Assembly: GCA_014529385.2 (NCBI GenBank)
Contig: CM043950.1
Location: 74,591,935 to 74,655,934, forward strand
Length of the DNA stretch: 64,000 nucleotides
Source: Adiantum capillus-veneris
Lineage: Eukaryota; Streptophyta; Polypodiopsida; Polypodiales; Pteridaceae
Reading direction: 5' to 3'
Each line of letters starts with the position of its first letter. Position 1 is the first letter of the stretch. Positions 1 to 11,680 of this stretch are shown here, one piece after another. Below the pieces are notes generated by a model. The model was given only the letters and a program-made list of their open reading frames with translations, did no database searches and was not told where the DNA came from. A program made the translations under genes and the position numbers.

Positions 1-696
1 CATGCACATTTGGATCTGGCAAAGGTGGAACTCCTTCTACTCGTTGTGGAGGTGGTCTTGGTCCATTTGGTCTTTATAGAAGCCTTGGTTGTTGACCAGT
101 TCCTTCACCTGCATTCATCAGTAGGTAATTCAAGTTAGGTCTCCCTGGCTCCCCACGGGGCCAAGGACAATTATACATCCCATGTTGGGACTGACCGCAA
201 TTCCAACATTGCAAGACTCTCCTAGGTCGTGAATCTCGCTCTTCAGACTTCTTTGCTTGTCCCTTTGGACCTACACCTTGTGCAAGGTGAATTGACAGGC
301 TGCTTAAAGATTCACCCATACAGCCCAAAGACGTAGAAACTCTTGTTTATACATGTAGTAGTCATCTAAGTCTTTTTGTTTCTGAGAGACAATATCTTGC
401 CATAGATTTTGAGTGTTTTGGGGATCAAAGAAGTACCTCTTAAAATGATTCACAACTTCCGTGTAATTCCCTTTAACTTCCTCAGGAAAAGAGTCAAACC
501 AAATGCTAGCATCTTTCCTAAGGACCACCTCAAACATCTCTACACGTTCTTGATCAGTTACTATCCTCTTGATACGGCAACACATCTTGAAATTCACCAA
601 AAATAATTTTGCATCCTCTACAGGCTCTCCAAAGAAAACAGGATATCCAGATATTTGGCGTTGGCTCTCCATCGAATTGATTCCAAAGTGACGCAC
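1..696 (-). pseudogene. Ty3/gypsy gag, family B copy 1 (partial)
   Basis: Retrotransposon capsid gene read on the minus strand. The N-terminal part (696 to about 310) holds the retrotrans_gag-type helical region with the stretch WFDSFPEEVKGNY and a YYMYKQEFLRLWAVWV segment. The nucleocapsid part (328 to 74) holds a CCHC zinc knuckle, CWNCGQSQHGMYNC. Compared with the fuller copy at 35978-36808, about 120 residues between the capsid region and the knuckle are missing and the two parts are in different frames, so this copy is deleted and shifted. It follows two small ORFs and a 5' LTR at higher coordinates. The gene continues past the left edge of the window. Family assignment is firm; the copy is not functional. 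Confidence 0.85.
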
Positions 697-739
697 ATTT
701 TTGTTTTTTTCAATAATATTCTTTAAATTGCAATCTATT

Positions 740-958
740 CTACAAAAAAATGAAAATATTCACATCAAATGACCTATGATAATCAATTAGAGGTAGGATG
801 AAAGGGTTTGGTGCCGCGAGAATTTCTCCTACTCTTTGGGCACCAAACATGAACACCATACGTTGTTGAAAATGGATTTTTCTACTAATTGCAATGTTTA
901 CTCTAACGTGTGGAGTGAAATGGAAGGGGAAAACCTCTATTCCTGGGCCATTATTCAT
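740..958 (-). CDS. Conserved small ORF b of family B (copy 1)
   Basis: A 72-codon ORF between the 5' LTR and gag of a gypsy element. I do not recognise the protein. It shares the core FQQRMVFMFGAQRVGEIL..PNPFILPLIDY with the ORFs at 14729-14944 and 36832-37050, and is paralogous to the neighbouring ORF a through the pattern F-Q-x2-I/V-x4-FG-x2-R-x2-EI-x-A-x-x-NP-x-IxP. It is rich in basic, aromatic and aliphatic residues, with no cysteine motif, signal peptide or coiled coil. Start and stop are conserved among copies, so it looks like a real element-encoded reading frame. Function unknown. Confidence 0.6.
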   Translation of the reverse strand: MNNGPGIEVFPFHFTPHVRVNIAISRKIHFQQRMVFMFGAQRVGEILAAPNPFILPLIDYHRSFDVNIFIFL

Positions 959-979
959 GGTCTATGCATGACCTAATTC

Positions 980-1192
980 TTAAAACAAAACAAAAATATA
1001 GACGTCCAAACTAAGGTCGTACCTAATAAGAGGAAAAATAAATGGATTTACTGAAGCATTTATCTCAGCCAACCTACGAGGGCCCAAAATTCTACGAATT
1101 ACTCGTTGAAATTGTAACTTAGTACTAACAATTATGTGTACCTTTTGCCTTGCAATGGGAATAAAAGGATCATACAAATTCTCATGATTCAT
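980..1192 (-). CDS. Conserved small ORF a of family B (copy 1)
   Basis: A 70-codon ORF starting MNHEN, directly after the primer-binding site and before ORF b in the direction of transcription. The copies at 14433-14645 and 37074-37284 share MNH, PFxPIARQ and ILGPRRLAEINASVNPFI. It is paralogous to ORF b: both end with an NP-x-IxPxI-x-Y segment followed by a hydrophobic VYIFVLF-like tail. No known domain seen. Extra ORFs upstream of gag are known in some Tat/Ogre gypsy elements, but I cannot say these are related to them. Confidence 0.6.
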   Translation of the reverse strand: MNHENLYDPFIPIARQKVHIIVSTKLQFQRVIRRILGPRRLAEINASVNPFIFPLIRYDLSLDVYIFVLF

Positions 1193-1247
1193 GCAAGCTA
1201 CTTGATTATGTTAAAGGTTGAGACTACACAAAACATACACAAGCCGT

Positions 1248-1264
1248 CCTCCGTGGGGGCTCCA
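1248..1264 (-). other. Primer-binding site of family B copy 1
   Basis: Minus-strand TGGAGCCCCCACGGAGG lies four bases after the inner LTR end. It is a diverged form of the TGGTGCCCCCACTGAGGAAC placed the same way in the element A and family B copies. I could not assign the tRNA. Confidence 0.55.
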
Positions 1265-1268
1265 AAAT

Positions 1269-3204
1269 TGAGGTGGTCTGGGGCGGGCAACAAGAGAGGT
1301 GACCTCTAAACACCCCTCAAGGCTCCAGTGCTGCTCAATTGGGGCTAGGGAAACCACAAGCACAAAACAACAACAAACCCACATCCAAACCCAAACAAGA
1401 TAGGGGAACCACCTAGTTATGGTATGGGAACTAGGACGCAAGAGATATTTTGTCACAACCAAGAAGATACACCACAAAAAACACACACAAGCAACCTCAC
1501 ACCAAGACACACACAAAATGGACTAGAGAGAGCTAGAGCAAAGGGAAAAGAGAGAGGAATGGACCTTGCATGATATCTTATTTATGACTTGCAAATGGAG
1601 ATGGTTCGTTATGTTGCTATCGTAGAGCTTGTACGAAAACTCACTCAATGCTTAGTGAATGCTAAACATTTCCAACATACACACACTGTCTTAGGGTGTG
1701 GGAGACCTCTCACCACAATACCCTCTTACAATGGACACAAAATTGGCAATGAAAACATACTAAAACACTTTCTAAAGCAAGGTCAAACGATAGAACTCAA
1801 AATACACAAGTCACCTTGAATTCACTAAACCGTATCGCACAAGTGGAAGGACGAAGATTTGAACGTTGAAGCACGCCTTTGATGCACCAAACCTCAATTT
1901 ATTGATGATGGAGGAACATATACAATAGTGGTTGTGAGATTTTGAACACACGCTCTCTCACTTGCAATGTGTAGCTTGAAAGCTTCTCTAGCACCAAGAG
2001 TGAAGCTCACAAAGTGACTGCTACACCTAAGTCTCTTCTCACGCATAGAGTGTTGGGGTGCTATGTGAGATATTGGAGGTTGTTTTACAAGAAGGACAGG
2101 AGCCTATTTATAGGTTGGAGACCCCTCATTAAGATTATTGGAAATCCTAATTAACAACCTAACAAACCAGGATTATGATTTTTTTGAATATCAAAACATT
2201 GCGGGCCTTCTTTGTCTGCTCGAGTCATGGATGTGGGCTCAAAAGAGAGCATTATTGATGGTAGATAAGGTGAAACTAGAGTTTTAAGTAAGGAGAGAGA
2301 GAGAGACTTAGAGAGAGTTAGTATGCACATGTCTTGAGGTGAGGTGTCTTTTATGGTTAGGTCAATGGCTATTTTGTGTTAGTATGTTAGTGGTTATTGT
2401 TAATCACTAGAAAGTTAATGATATATTACAATGGGTAGAATGGGGTGGATGGTTGAATGAAGTGAGGAAATCCTTGTGATGGTGAAGCTTGAAGAAGTTT
2501 TTGACTTACTTGTGTAGGTTCTCAAAATGACTATCGATCTTCTTCTTTGTCTTCTCTTCTTTACGCCACCGCCGCCAAGGTTGATTATCACGATGAAAAT
2601 GATAATTTTGTTTATGAGATCTCTTGATTTGCATAGTTTAAGCATGGTACATGTTCTGAATTTATGTATATATATAAGGGGTAAGATGGAATTGTACTTT
2701 GGAGATAATAGAGCAAGGCATAGAGATGGTGTATGTACATGGAGAGCTCATATGAGAGCTATGGGAGTAAGTGGAGAGGTTAATGGTGAAGAAGGTGAGG
2801 GAAACCATTGAAGGTGCAGGTTTGAGTGAGGGATTGAGAGGAATGTGTGTGTGTGTGTGTAGAAGTGTGGAAAGAGGTGAGAGAAGGCTATGGGCTACTT
2901 GTGAGAAAAGTGGGCAGATTAGGGTCCACTCAAAACATTATAGCTCACCATTGGTTGCTCCAAAAATCACCAAAATTTTTGAGGTGATTTTTCAGTTGTT
3001 TCTCCACATTTTCTCTATTGACCACAGCTCCAAATTCGGAGTGGAGATGGATGCCAAAATTCTCACCAAAAAGCCTGTTTTTTATGCCTGCAAAAGTCTT
3101 TTAGTGGCCCCCTCCTTTGTTGAATTTGTACAATGCATCCAAGAGTGAGCGCCTCCTTTCTCATATCATAATACAAAGCATCCAAGTTTCCCTTTACACA
3201 TGCA
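1269..3204 (-). repeat. 5' LTR of family B copy 1
   Basis: The inner end (plus-strand TGAGGTGGTCTGGGGCGGGC) matches the LTR starts at 3553 and 37361. The distal third matches the region after 38945: both carry CCAAATTCGG, a run of T before the last 120 bases and CCAAGAGTGAGC. The outer end at about 3204 is a guess from the TGCA shared with 39185. A TATA box read on the minus strand (CCTATAAATAGG) lies near 2103-2113. The LTR is diverged and contains (GT)n and (GA)n runs. No gene seen inside. Confidence 0.6.
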
Positions 3205-3552
3205 TGGAGGAAGATTATTGGTGAATAAACCAATATATATATGGTGGGACTAGTGTATTCATGGATTTTAGCTCAATCAGCACTTGGTGTTAGAATAATG
3301 AGAAAAACATAAAATATAAAAATATGGAGAAATTATAGATATGGAAATATATTGGAATCATATGATATGGTCCCTCTTTGTATTATTTTGGGTGAAAGAG
3401 GAAAAGGCATGCAAGTAAATAATATAATAAATGTGACTAAGAGAGTAGAAATCAATTTTTGTTTTCACGAGAGTGAGGGTGAATATGTGGGGGTGATTTG
3501 TATAAAAAACAAATATGAGGTTAGAGTATGTACACATTGGCAAAAAATATGC
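3205..3552. other. Unassigned AT-rich stretch
   Basis: AT-rich sequence between the outer end of the copy 1 LTR and the inner end of the next family B LTR. Short open frames exist on both strands but none resembles a protein. It may be remaining LTR sequence of copy 1. Confidence 0.4.
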
Positions 3553-5195
3553 TGAGGCGGTCTGGGGCGGGCAACAAGAAGAGCAACCTCTAGACACCCT
3601 TCAAGGCTCCCGTGCTGCTCAATGGGGCTGGGGCACAACACAACACAAACCAAAACAACAAACCCACAGCCAAATCCCAACTACACAAGGGGCACCACCT
3701 AGTTTAAGAGCGAACTAGGACGCAAAAGAGGAGAATCGTTAGAGCAACCCACAAACAAGCAAGGAATTTACACTAACCCTAACACCAATGGAACACTCTC
3801 ACACACTAAAACACGAGAGAGAGAGAGAGAGGGAGAGAGAGATAGTGCTCGGGCTACTTTGAAACGTATCGGCAATGATCAAGCAAACACAACTATACAT
3901 TTAAGAAAGAGAGAGAAAGGGGGAGGGGGTGCTTGTTGCATTAATACCTTCTTACAAATCTGCCATGACAAATCAAAGTGAGATTAGTATTTGTTCAACA
4001 TAGCTTGCGTAAATTTCACCACAACACATCACAAAAAAAGCCACCCCAATCACTATCTTAAAGCCAGGGGAGTCCTCTCCACCCTTTCGCCCTCTTACAA
4101 TATGTGGGATTTATGGCTAGATTGATGACAACACCAAAGACAAGCTATCAAGAAATTAACAAAAAACACCAAGACACTTACGCATCATTGTTGTCCATTA
4201 CTTCACGTTGGAAGGGAGACAAAGTATCCAAGCTTAGTCCAAATCCACCCTCCTTGATTCAACAAATGTTGGGCTTACACTAGTAGGAGAAATGATAGAT
4301 TTCCTACTCTCAATTGAATGATCACTCTCTCTCTTACAATGGCATAGAGTTCCCTTGCTAATCCCCTATTACAACAAATGCACATGCATAAGACAATGAG
4401 CTTCCACTCAAGAGCTCCTTCTAGAGAGGTTGAGCTTGGCTTCTCAAGCTATAGCATAGTGCTCTTGCTTATGGCTCTCCCTTTTGTGCTAGCCATACCC
4501 TCCTTTTATAGCAATTTTGAAGGCTAGGGTTACTCCTCTAACCATGGTTGGGTTAGATTTTCAGCCATTTATCTAATTTCTTTTGCTTGGAATTATCAAG
4601 AAGTTGGTGGGGAAAGAGAGAGGAGTGAAATGGAGGTGATATGACTTTTTATAGTGGGCTAGTGTTAGTAGAGTTAGTATTAATTTACAAATGGAATTGG
4701 ATATTTACAATGGGAGTATCCATGTAGGATACAAATAAAGAAGAAAAACTCTTAAGAGGTAAGAAAAGGTGGATTTCTTACAAGGTTGATGCTCCAAGTG
4801 TCTTGAGTAGGGCCAATTTTGACGCTTGTTGACGGTCCACTAGCTTTGACGGTACATTTTTTCTCCACTCTTGACCTTCCTTGAGAGACAAGGTAATTGA
4901 AGCTGAGTAATCAACCACCATGATGCTGTCTTTTAAGAGAAGAGGCTGAATTTTGTGGTTTTTTTTATAGATATGGGTAAATTGGAGGAGGAAAAATGAG
5001 ACTAGGTGGTCAATTTTGGAATGGAATTGTGTGTGGGAGGTATGAGTTCACCATGGTTTCTCTTATTCTTCAAGGTTGAGGAGAAGGTGAGTAGGGTGCA
5101 GAGAGGAGTGGTGAGAGAGGTGGGGATGATGAGTGGAGAAGAGTGTGTGAAAGAGGAAAATGATAAAGTGGAAGAGAGAGTGTGGCTGCATAGCA
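3553..5195 (-). repeat. 3' LTR of split family B element (5' end deleted)
   Basis: The sequence matches the LTR at 37361-38922 along its whole length, with about 90 percent identity by eye, for example the block around 3905-4180. It begins with plus-strand TGAGGCGGTCTGGGGCGGGC. The match ends at 5195, where second-RNase-H coding sequence begins. The other copies continue about 260 bases further, so a deletion removed the LTR's U3 end, the polypurine tract and the integrase. A minus-strand TATA box (CTATAAAAGGAGG) lies near 4500-4512. Confidence 0.8.
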
Positions 5196-5770
5196 TGGGA
5201 AAGCTGGGCCTCCCCGCTTGGGTTGAGAAACACTAGCCCTCCCCCTACTTTTCCTATGGATTGTCGAAAACCTCTATCAAAGAACAAGGTAAAAGCATTA
5301 GGAATACTTTTTGGTGGTGGCAATGGTAGGGTCTTTAGTTCTGGCACCTTAATCTCCTTCTCATATACCCTATAAGTAAGAATCCCTGCCAATTGTGCAC
5401 TCACACTATCTTCTACCTTGAGAGAGTATTGGAACTCCTGCAACTCCATAATCCACTTTGAGATCCTAGTACTAAGATTCATTTGAGGCAAGAACAAATT
5501 TTCTGCAGCGAGAATTACAAAAGGTTTTGGTAGTAGGTAGGATATAAACTTTCTCACCGCAAACATGAGAGAAAGCATCATGAGTTCTGCTTCTGTGTAG
5601 CCTCTCTCCAAAGCATTCATGACCCTACTAGCAAAGTAGATGGGTCGCATCCTGATACTGTGGGGATCTTGTTGTAGCAACACAGCACCAACTGTTTCCC
5701 TTCCAACACTAGAGCTAACAAAGAATGTGTACTCCCAATAAGGAGTCATGAGTGTTGGTACCTCTGACAA
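5196..5770 (-). pseudogene. Gypsy RNase H and truncated second RNase H (family B)
   Basis: Minus-strand continuation of pol. The first RNase H has YTFFVSSSVGRETVGAVLLQ, RPIYFASRVMN and ERGYTEAELMML. It lacks the first catalytic Asp (VSSSVG instead of a DAS-type motif), as expected for the degenerate first domain of Tat-type elements. A linker then leads into FTLFFDRGFRQSIGKVGGG, the start of the second, archaeal-type RNase H. That domain is cut after about 35 residues, where LTR sequence begins. Non-functional. Confidence 0.75.
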
Positions 5771-5872
5771 AATGACTTTAATGTCACAAAAGTACTCTTC
5801 AAGCTCATAAGACCATGCAAATTATACTTGTTGTGTCAACTTTTGCAAAGGATGAAGCAACTCCGAAGCTAA

Positions 5873-6866
5873 CTAAATAAAGCGTGACATATACTTCACC
5901 TTTTGAATGAATGAGATGACCTCTTTGAGATTCTTGGGTGATGGGAGCTCAATAAGATCATTTACCTTTGAAGGATCCACCTCAATGCCTTTATAGGAAA
6001 CCTTGTGACCAAGCAAGATCACTTCATCCTCACCTATGTGACACTTGTCGGGGTTGAGTTGACCTCCCATGTCGTAGAGCTTCTTTAAACCTTCTTCTAC
6101 CATTTGTAGATGCAATGATTTTGAGCTATAAATGCAAAAATCATCAATAAAAACCCTAATGGACTCTCCAAAGAATGCTTGAAACACCATGTTCATGAAG
6201 CGTTGGAAAGTTGCAGGAGCATTTGTCAGGCCAAACGGCATGACTCTAAAAGCATAACAACCCCAAGGAGTGATGAAGGTCATTTTCAACTGATCTTCCA
6301 ATACGATACCTATTTGAAAGTAACCCGAGTAGCCATCACACACAGTGTACTTGTCATGGCCAGCTACCTCATTTAGTATCGCATCCTGAAATGGGAGGGG
6401 AAAGTGATCTCTTTTTGTTGCCTCATTGAGTGGACGGTAATCCACACACACCCTCCACTTGCTATTTTTCTTAGGAGTGACAACAACGGGAGAGACCCAC
6501 TCTGAATTCTCCACTAGATAAATGAAACCTGCTGCTATAAGCTTTCTTACCTCCTTGAGTAAAGCCTGTTCCTTGATGACTCCTAGCCTTCGTAGCTTCT
6601 GAACCTTAGGTGTGGCCTCTGGCTTCAACTCAATTTTGTGTTCAACAGCATCTACTCCACGCACATTGGTGTAGTCTTTAGAAAAAAGCCTAGGAAATAT
6701 CCTTAACACACCTTTGAGCTCCTCTCTTTCATCCTTTGTAAGTGTTGGGGTTAATTTTATTTGCGAGTTAATCAATTCGTGTTTTTTTGCTACAGGTGAT
6801 GCTTTTTCGAGTTTATAGAAGCATGGATTCCACTCATATGTATGCTCTCTAAGGTGGCGTTGTGGT
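5873..6866 (-). pseudogene. Gypsy reverse transcriptase with linker (family B)
   Basis: RNA-dependent DNA polymerase domain. Landmarks on the minus strand in order: KLRRLGVIKEQALLKEVRKL, WVSPVVVTPKK, WRVCVDYRPLNEATKRDHFPLP, DGYSGYFQI, MPFGLTNAPATFQRFM, the catalytic box FIDDF and LGHKVSYKGIEVDPSKV. It terminates after MSRFI. The linker upstream of RT is open up to the 9-bp target site at 6867. Integrity of the core is good, but it is separated from gag/protease by the MULE and followed by stops before RNase H. Confidence 0.85.
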
Positions 6867-6875
6867 ATGTTAAAT
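6867..6875. repeat. 9-bp target-site duplication, left copy
   Basis: ATGTTAAAT, identical to 34940-34948. With one copy kept, the minus-strand gypsy frame reads continuously from protease linker to RT. Nine bases is the usual duplication length of Mutator-like elements. Confidence 0.8.
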
Positions 6876-6969
6876 AAGTACCGAGGGAAGGAGAGAGAAG
6901 AAGAATTAGACGGAGAGAGAAAAACATACTTGTGAAATAGAGATAGGATCGGGGTGTGAGAGTATCGAC

Positions 6970-6972
<3 letters not shown>

Positions 6973-7033
<61 letters not shown>
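6973..7033. repeat. (GA)n microsatellite
   Basis: About 60 bases of uninterrupted GA near the left end of the MULE. Confidence 0.95.
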
Positions 7034-7035
<2 letters not shown>

Positions 7036-7043
7036 TGAGAGTG

Positions 7044-7645
<602 letters not shown>

Positions 7646-7696
7646 CTTGTTCATATGCGTGTGAAAATGTTCCAAATCCGGGTCCACAAATAATGT

Positions 7697-7878
7697 TTTC
7701 CGAGCCCTTAGAGAGGCACTTTGTGGTGGTTACTCATTGCACCATTATATGCCTATACTATTCATAGAAGAATAATAATCATAGTGTTTCCCGAGCCCTT
7801 AGAGAGGCAATTAGTGTTGTCTACTCATTGCACTTTTAGATGCTTATAAATCTTATAGGAGAATAATAATCGTAGTGA
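7697..7878. repeat. 91-bp tandem duplication
   Basis: Two units with period 91, each starting CCGAGCCCTTAGAGAGGCA and ending with AGAATAATAATC-TAGTG. The following 200 bases carry two further ACAAATCATGCATAT copies. This is subterminal MULE sequence upstream of the small gene's promoter. Confidence 0.85.
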
Positions 7879-8086
7879 CAAATCATGCATATTTTATTAC
7901 ACACCCCACTTTAAAAGTTAGTGGTGGAGTAGTAGACGATTAGAATATTCATATTGACAAATCATGCATATATTATTGCACGCTCCAATTTAGCAGTTAG
8001 CATATGCTACGTGGGACCCCTCATGTCACTAACACATGCCACTCTTCCATCACTATCAATGCTTTTTGAGTGCATGGTGCTTTAGC

Positions 8087-8096
8087 CTATATAAAT
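8087..8096 (+). promoter_or_regulatory. TATA box of the small MULE gene
   Basis: CTATATAAAT lies 86 bases upstream of the ATG at 8182, a normal plant TATA-to-start distance when a short leader is allowed for. Confidence 0.5.
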
Positions 8097-8181
8097 GTTA
8101 CAAGGCAAGCACCATATGCTGCACAAGTGAATCGGAGGTACTAATCAAGAGAGATTTTTTCATTTTTCCTGTACTTATACA

Positions 8182-8284
8182 ATGCCTATAGGATATGCTA
8201 GTACTGGTAATGAGGTAGTTGCAAAAATCCATGAAGAGCTTCACAAACTCCCCCCCAACGCACCCCTTGAAGAAAAGAAGACGT
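8182..8284 (+). pseudogene. Small gene of unknown function, 5' part
   Basis: The open frame starts MPIGYASTG and runs to the target duplication ACGT of element A, then continues in frame at 17072. Without the insertion it would be an intronless gene of about 116 codons. The N-terminal part includes IHEELHKLPPNAPLEEKK, acidic and basic in turn, with no transmembrane segment. I do not recognise a family. A TATA box lies 86 bases upstream. An alternative reading is an exon starting at the AG of 8190-8191. Lying in the same insertion as a MULE transposase suggests an accessory protein, which is inference only. Confidence 0.55.
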
Positions 8285-10357
8285 TGAGGGCGAGCTTTTT
8301 GAAATGGGGCCTCTAAACCCAAACCAATGTGCCTACCCTCACAAAATGTTCGTAAAGAGGTACGCACACTACGTGGGGCACCACCTTCTTTTGGTAGTGG
8401 AGAAGGAAACCAATCAAATAACACTTGCACTCACCCACTCAAGCAACACACTTTGAAAACCCCCTTACCCTATATACACTTTGGACACTTGAACACCATC
8501 AACGATTATGCAACCCAATTCCGTGCATCAAAATGAAATATGCAATTTGTGGAATAGCATTCACCTTCTCCCCATAAGAATACCCATAATACATCCAAAC
8601 TCTTCCTCTCTCAAGCACTCATCAAAAAATCATGCACACAAAACTTGCCTCTCAAACACACAAGAGAATCACTTACATCCAACTAACACACTTTGCATAG
8701 AGATCTCATCTCCATCTATGCAATGCCGTGACACAAATAAAATCACCATGAGAGGTAGCCGCATGCATATTGAATGAAGCAAAAGAGAGTTGGAGTGAGA
8801 AATTTCTTTAGAACAACTGAATAAGTGTGGAGAAACAAACCAATGGTAACTTGAGAATAGAACACTTACTTGATTTCTCGCACACCTTTTAAGGGGAGGA
8901 CAGACACTGGCTAACCGTCACGAATTGCGACACTTGAAAGTTTTGAAGATGATTTCATGATCATTAACATAACCATGAGAGAGATCATGATGTATTTACA
9001 AGTTATTGAGGTGCTACAAATGATTTATTGGGTTGATGGAGTAAGAGATTGTAGAATGGAAAGAGTGGAGAATAGAGTTGCACTTCCTCCAAAGAGGAGG
9101 GTTAGGAGGGAGGATGTGAAAGAGGGAGAGTTGGGGTTTTCTCTACTATTGATCAAGAAACAACATGAATTGTAAAATATAGGTGTGTGTCCTTGAGTCT
9201 CTCCAAGTGGGGCTATTTATAGTTGTGTAGGAGTGGGATTATGCTACACTTACTTAGAGTAAGTGATTAGACCTAATTAAGTGTCCTTTGACCACTCGTT
9301 GAATATTGGACATAAAACGGACTATTTATTCACCAAAAATATCATTTTAGACCGTGAAGGCTCCATAGGGGTGCATAATGTAGGTGGGCCCCACCATGAG
9401 GCCCTACGGGTGGCTCGTGCGGGGTATCTCAACTTGTCTGTCTTGGCATTTAGAAAGCATCTTTAGGTTGGTCCCATCACATGCAAGTGATCTTGAACAC
9501 TCATTGCTCTTCTAGAAGATGAGTAGGGGAAAAATAAGATCTCACCCTCTTGATTTACTTGATTTACAGTTCCCTTTTGCTGCGAATCTGACAGATTTAC
9601 ACTATTTTGACCATAACTTTTTACCTGTAGCTCGGAATGACATGCTTCAAAAGGAAAAATTGACCTTCTCAACATGTTTGATATGAATTTGGACTATTCT
9701 TCACACCCATGCACCAAGTAATTCGGTTTGGAAGGTCCACACTAGGCTAGGGAACCTTTTGCTTCCAAGTCTTCTTGTATGGGCCCTTTGCTTGTATGCA
9801 TCCAAGGGGAATCATGCTTTTTCAAAAGGCTATGATGCTTAAACAAATAGAGGAGGGCCCAATATTATTTTCTTGTGAAAAGAATATACAATTGGAGTCT
9901 TTTTGAAAGGAGAGAAACTATATGTATATTCTTAAGAGATATTGGGCCACCTATGTAGGGGGCATAGAAGACTTGTAGAGAGGGACCATAATCTTTGGTA
10001 AAGACAAGTGGAGAGTTGATTTCCATGGGAATTTATCTATATGGGGTGAAAGATGGATATATAATTTTTCTACTACTAATTCACAAGAGGTAAGAAAGTT
10101 TGGGGATATATAGTTGGTTATTGTATGCTTATTCTATTTACAAAGCAAAAAACAAAAGGGTGGTAATATAAATATATGACTAAGGTGACATTTTTGGGAG
10201 GAGTATAATGTATGTGTCGCCACAAAGGTTAAACTAAGAGGGGGAATTTACTCTAGATAACTTAATAGCGTAGAAAAATATATACACATATGAGGAAGAG
10301 GACGTTGAGTAGGCTGACAAATGTTGCAAAAAGGTGGTTACCATTTTATGCCACTCA
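8285..10357 (-). repeat. 3' LTR of element A
   Basis: Matches 14999-17071 at the same length with only a few percent mismatch by eye, indicating a young insertion. It contains a minus-strand TATA box (CTATAAATAG at 9213-9222). No gene seen in it. Confidence 0.95.
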
Positions 10358-10380
10358 TATTAGCCCTCCCCCAAGCCTAG
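10358..10380 (-). other. Polypurine tract of element A
   Basis: Read on the minus strand: GGCTTGGGGGAGGGCTAATA directly before the LTR start TGAGTGGC. This is the expected primer for plus-strand DNA synthesis. Confidence 0.7.
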
Positions 10381-10528
10381 AGATATTCATATCTTTAGGA
10401 GGACAGTGTTGCTTCTTTTTCTTCTTTTTTTTTCTCTTTTTTTTTGTCATTTTTCCTTTTCCACTTTCTTTTTCAATAGGAGGAGTGTCATGCACTCTTT
10501 TACTCCATTAGACCTGCTTTTCATTACC

Positions 10529-10996
10529 TCAATCCCATAAATCGGAGATGGGAGGGTTGCCTTGGGTATGTTCAGATTCCAAGGCTGGCTCTTCTTTGCA
10601 CATCAAAGCTTTAAAAATAGGTGGAGCATTTGCCAAGCCGAAGGGAGCCATGTCAATTTGGAGCTTAGACGATGTAGATAGATGACTGCCTATCAACGGA
10701 CTGATACGTTGAAAGTAGGGCTTTAATCTCCATCCATTGATTCTGGTCTTGTGGAGTTTTCCTGATAAATCTGCTAATCTGTAACTACCATTCCCAAAAT
10801 TTGTTTTTAGCATGAAAGGTCCCTTCCATCTTTGCAAAAACTTTTTGTCGAGTCGAGTATCAAGTCGGTTATCATAGCGAAGAACCAACATACCTTCCTT
10901 CAATCCTTTCCCCTTGAGCTTCTTGTTGATTTTATCCCTTTGGCTTGTCGCTTTGGTGATTTAGTGATCAATGGACTCTTCTCTATCTAGCTCAAG
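10529..10996 (-). pseudogene. Integrase C-terminal region of element A, with stray RT fragment
   Basis: The frame carries a GPY/F-like C-terminal segment: GMLVLRY, KKFLQRWKGPFMLK, GSYRLADLSGK and NGWRLKPYF. Downstream in the same frame is DMAPFGLANAPPIFKAL, which resembles the RT motif PFGLTNAP, so a short RT-like fragment was copied into the 3' end. The junction with integrase core contains stops. Confidence 0.65.
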
Positions 10997-11680
10997 TCAT
11001 TGGAGATCTAAGATCCTTTCATGTAGAACCTCTTTTGGTTTTTTTGCCACTCTTGCAAGAACGCCCAAGCTTGAGAGCTCTACCTCAATGGGGAGAAGTG
11101 CCTCCTGTCCATAAACTAGATGAAAAGGGGTGAATTGGGTAGATACCTTGAAAGATGTCCTATACGCCCAAAGAGAAGCAGTCAAATGGCGATCCCAATC
11201 ATTAGGCCGGTCCACAACCTGCTTAGAAATGATCTTACATATCATTCCATTCACTTTTTCCACCAATCCATTGCATTGAGGATAGTAGGGTGTGGAATGC
11301 AGGTGTTTCACTTTTAACCTCCTCAAGAGATCATTCAGAAGGTCAACCCTAAAACCCAGGCATCGATCTAATAAGAATTCTAGGGGTGTTCCAAACCTAC
11401 TACAAATATGATAAAAGAAAAACTTTGATACCTCTTCAGGTGTGATTCAGGTTGTGCTTTTTGCTTCCGCCCATCGTGTCATGTAGTCAACACCCATGAT
11501 GATGAAAACCTTCCCTGTAGAAGTACAAGGTAGGGGACCTATTGCATCCACACCCCACTTTTCAAAAGGGCCATAAGATATTATTGGGACTCGAGGCTCA
11601 TATGTTAGTCGTCTATCCCCAGCAATTTGGCATGGCTTACATGTCTTACACCAATATTGGACATCACGATGTAAGCTCAA
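10997..11680 (-). pseudogene. Integrase of element A (frameshifted)
   Basis: DDE integrase that would insert the cDNA into the genome. The part from 11680 has the CxxC half of the zinc finger (CKTCKPC), then the first catalytic Asp in WGVDAIGPLP and VDYMTRWAEA. The part from 11326 has the catalytic Glu region STPYYPQCNGLVEKVNGM and the Tat-like WDRHLTASLWAYRTSFK and TPFHLVYG segments. The two parts are in different frames, and the segment with the second Asp (about 11330-11446) contains stops. The HH half of the zinc finger lies in the preceding frame (CHDDVCGGHFS). Not functional. Confidence 0.8.

Noticed and set aside
8327-9175. Plus-strand open frames at 8327, 8508 and 8957, repeated at 15041, 15222 and 15671
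   Set aside because: They lie in the LTRs of element A, opposite to its transcription. Duplication follows from the LTR pair and there is no protein similarity.
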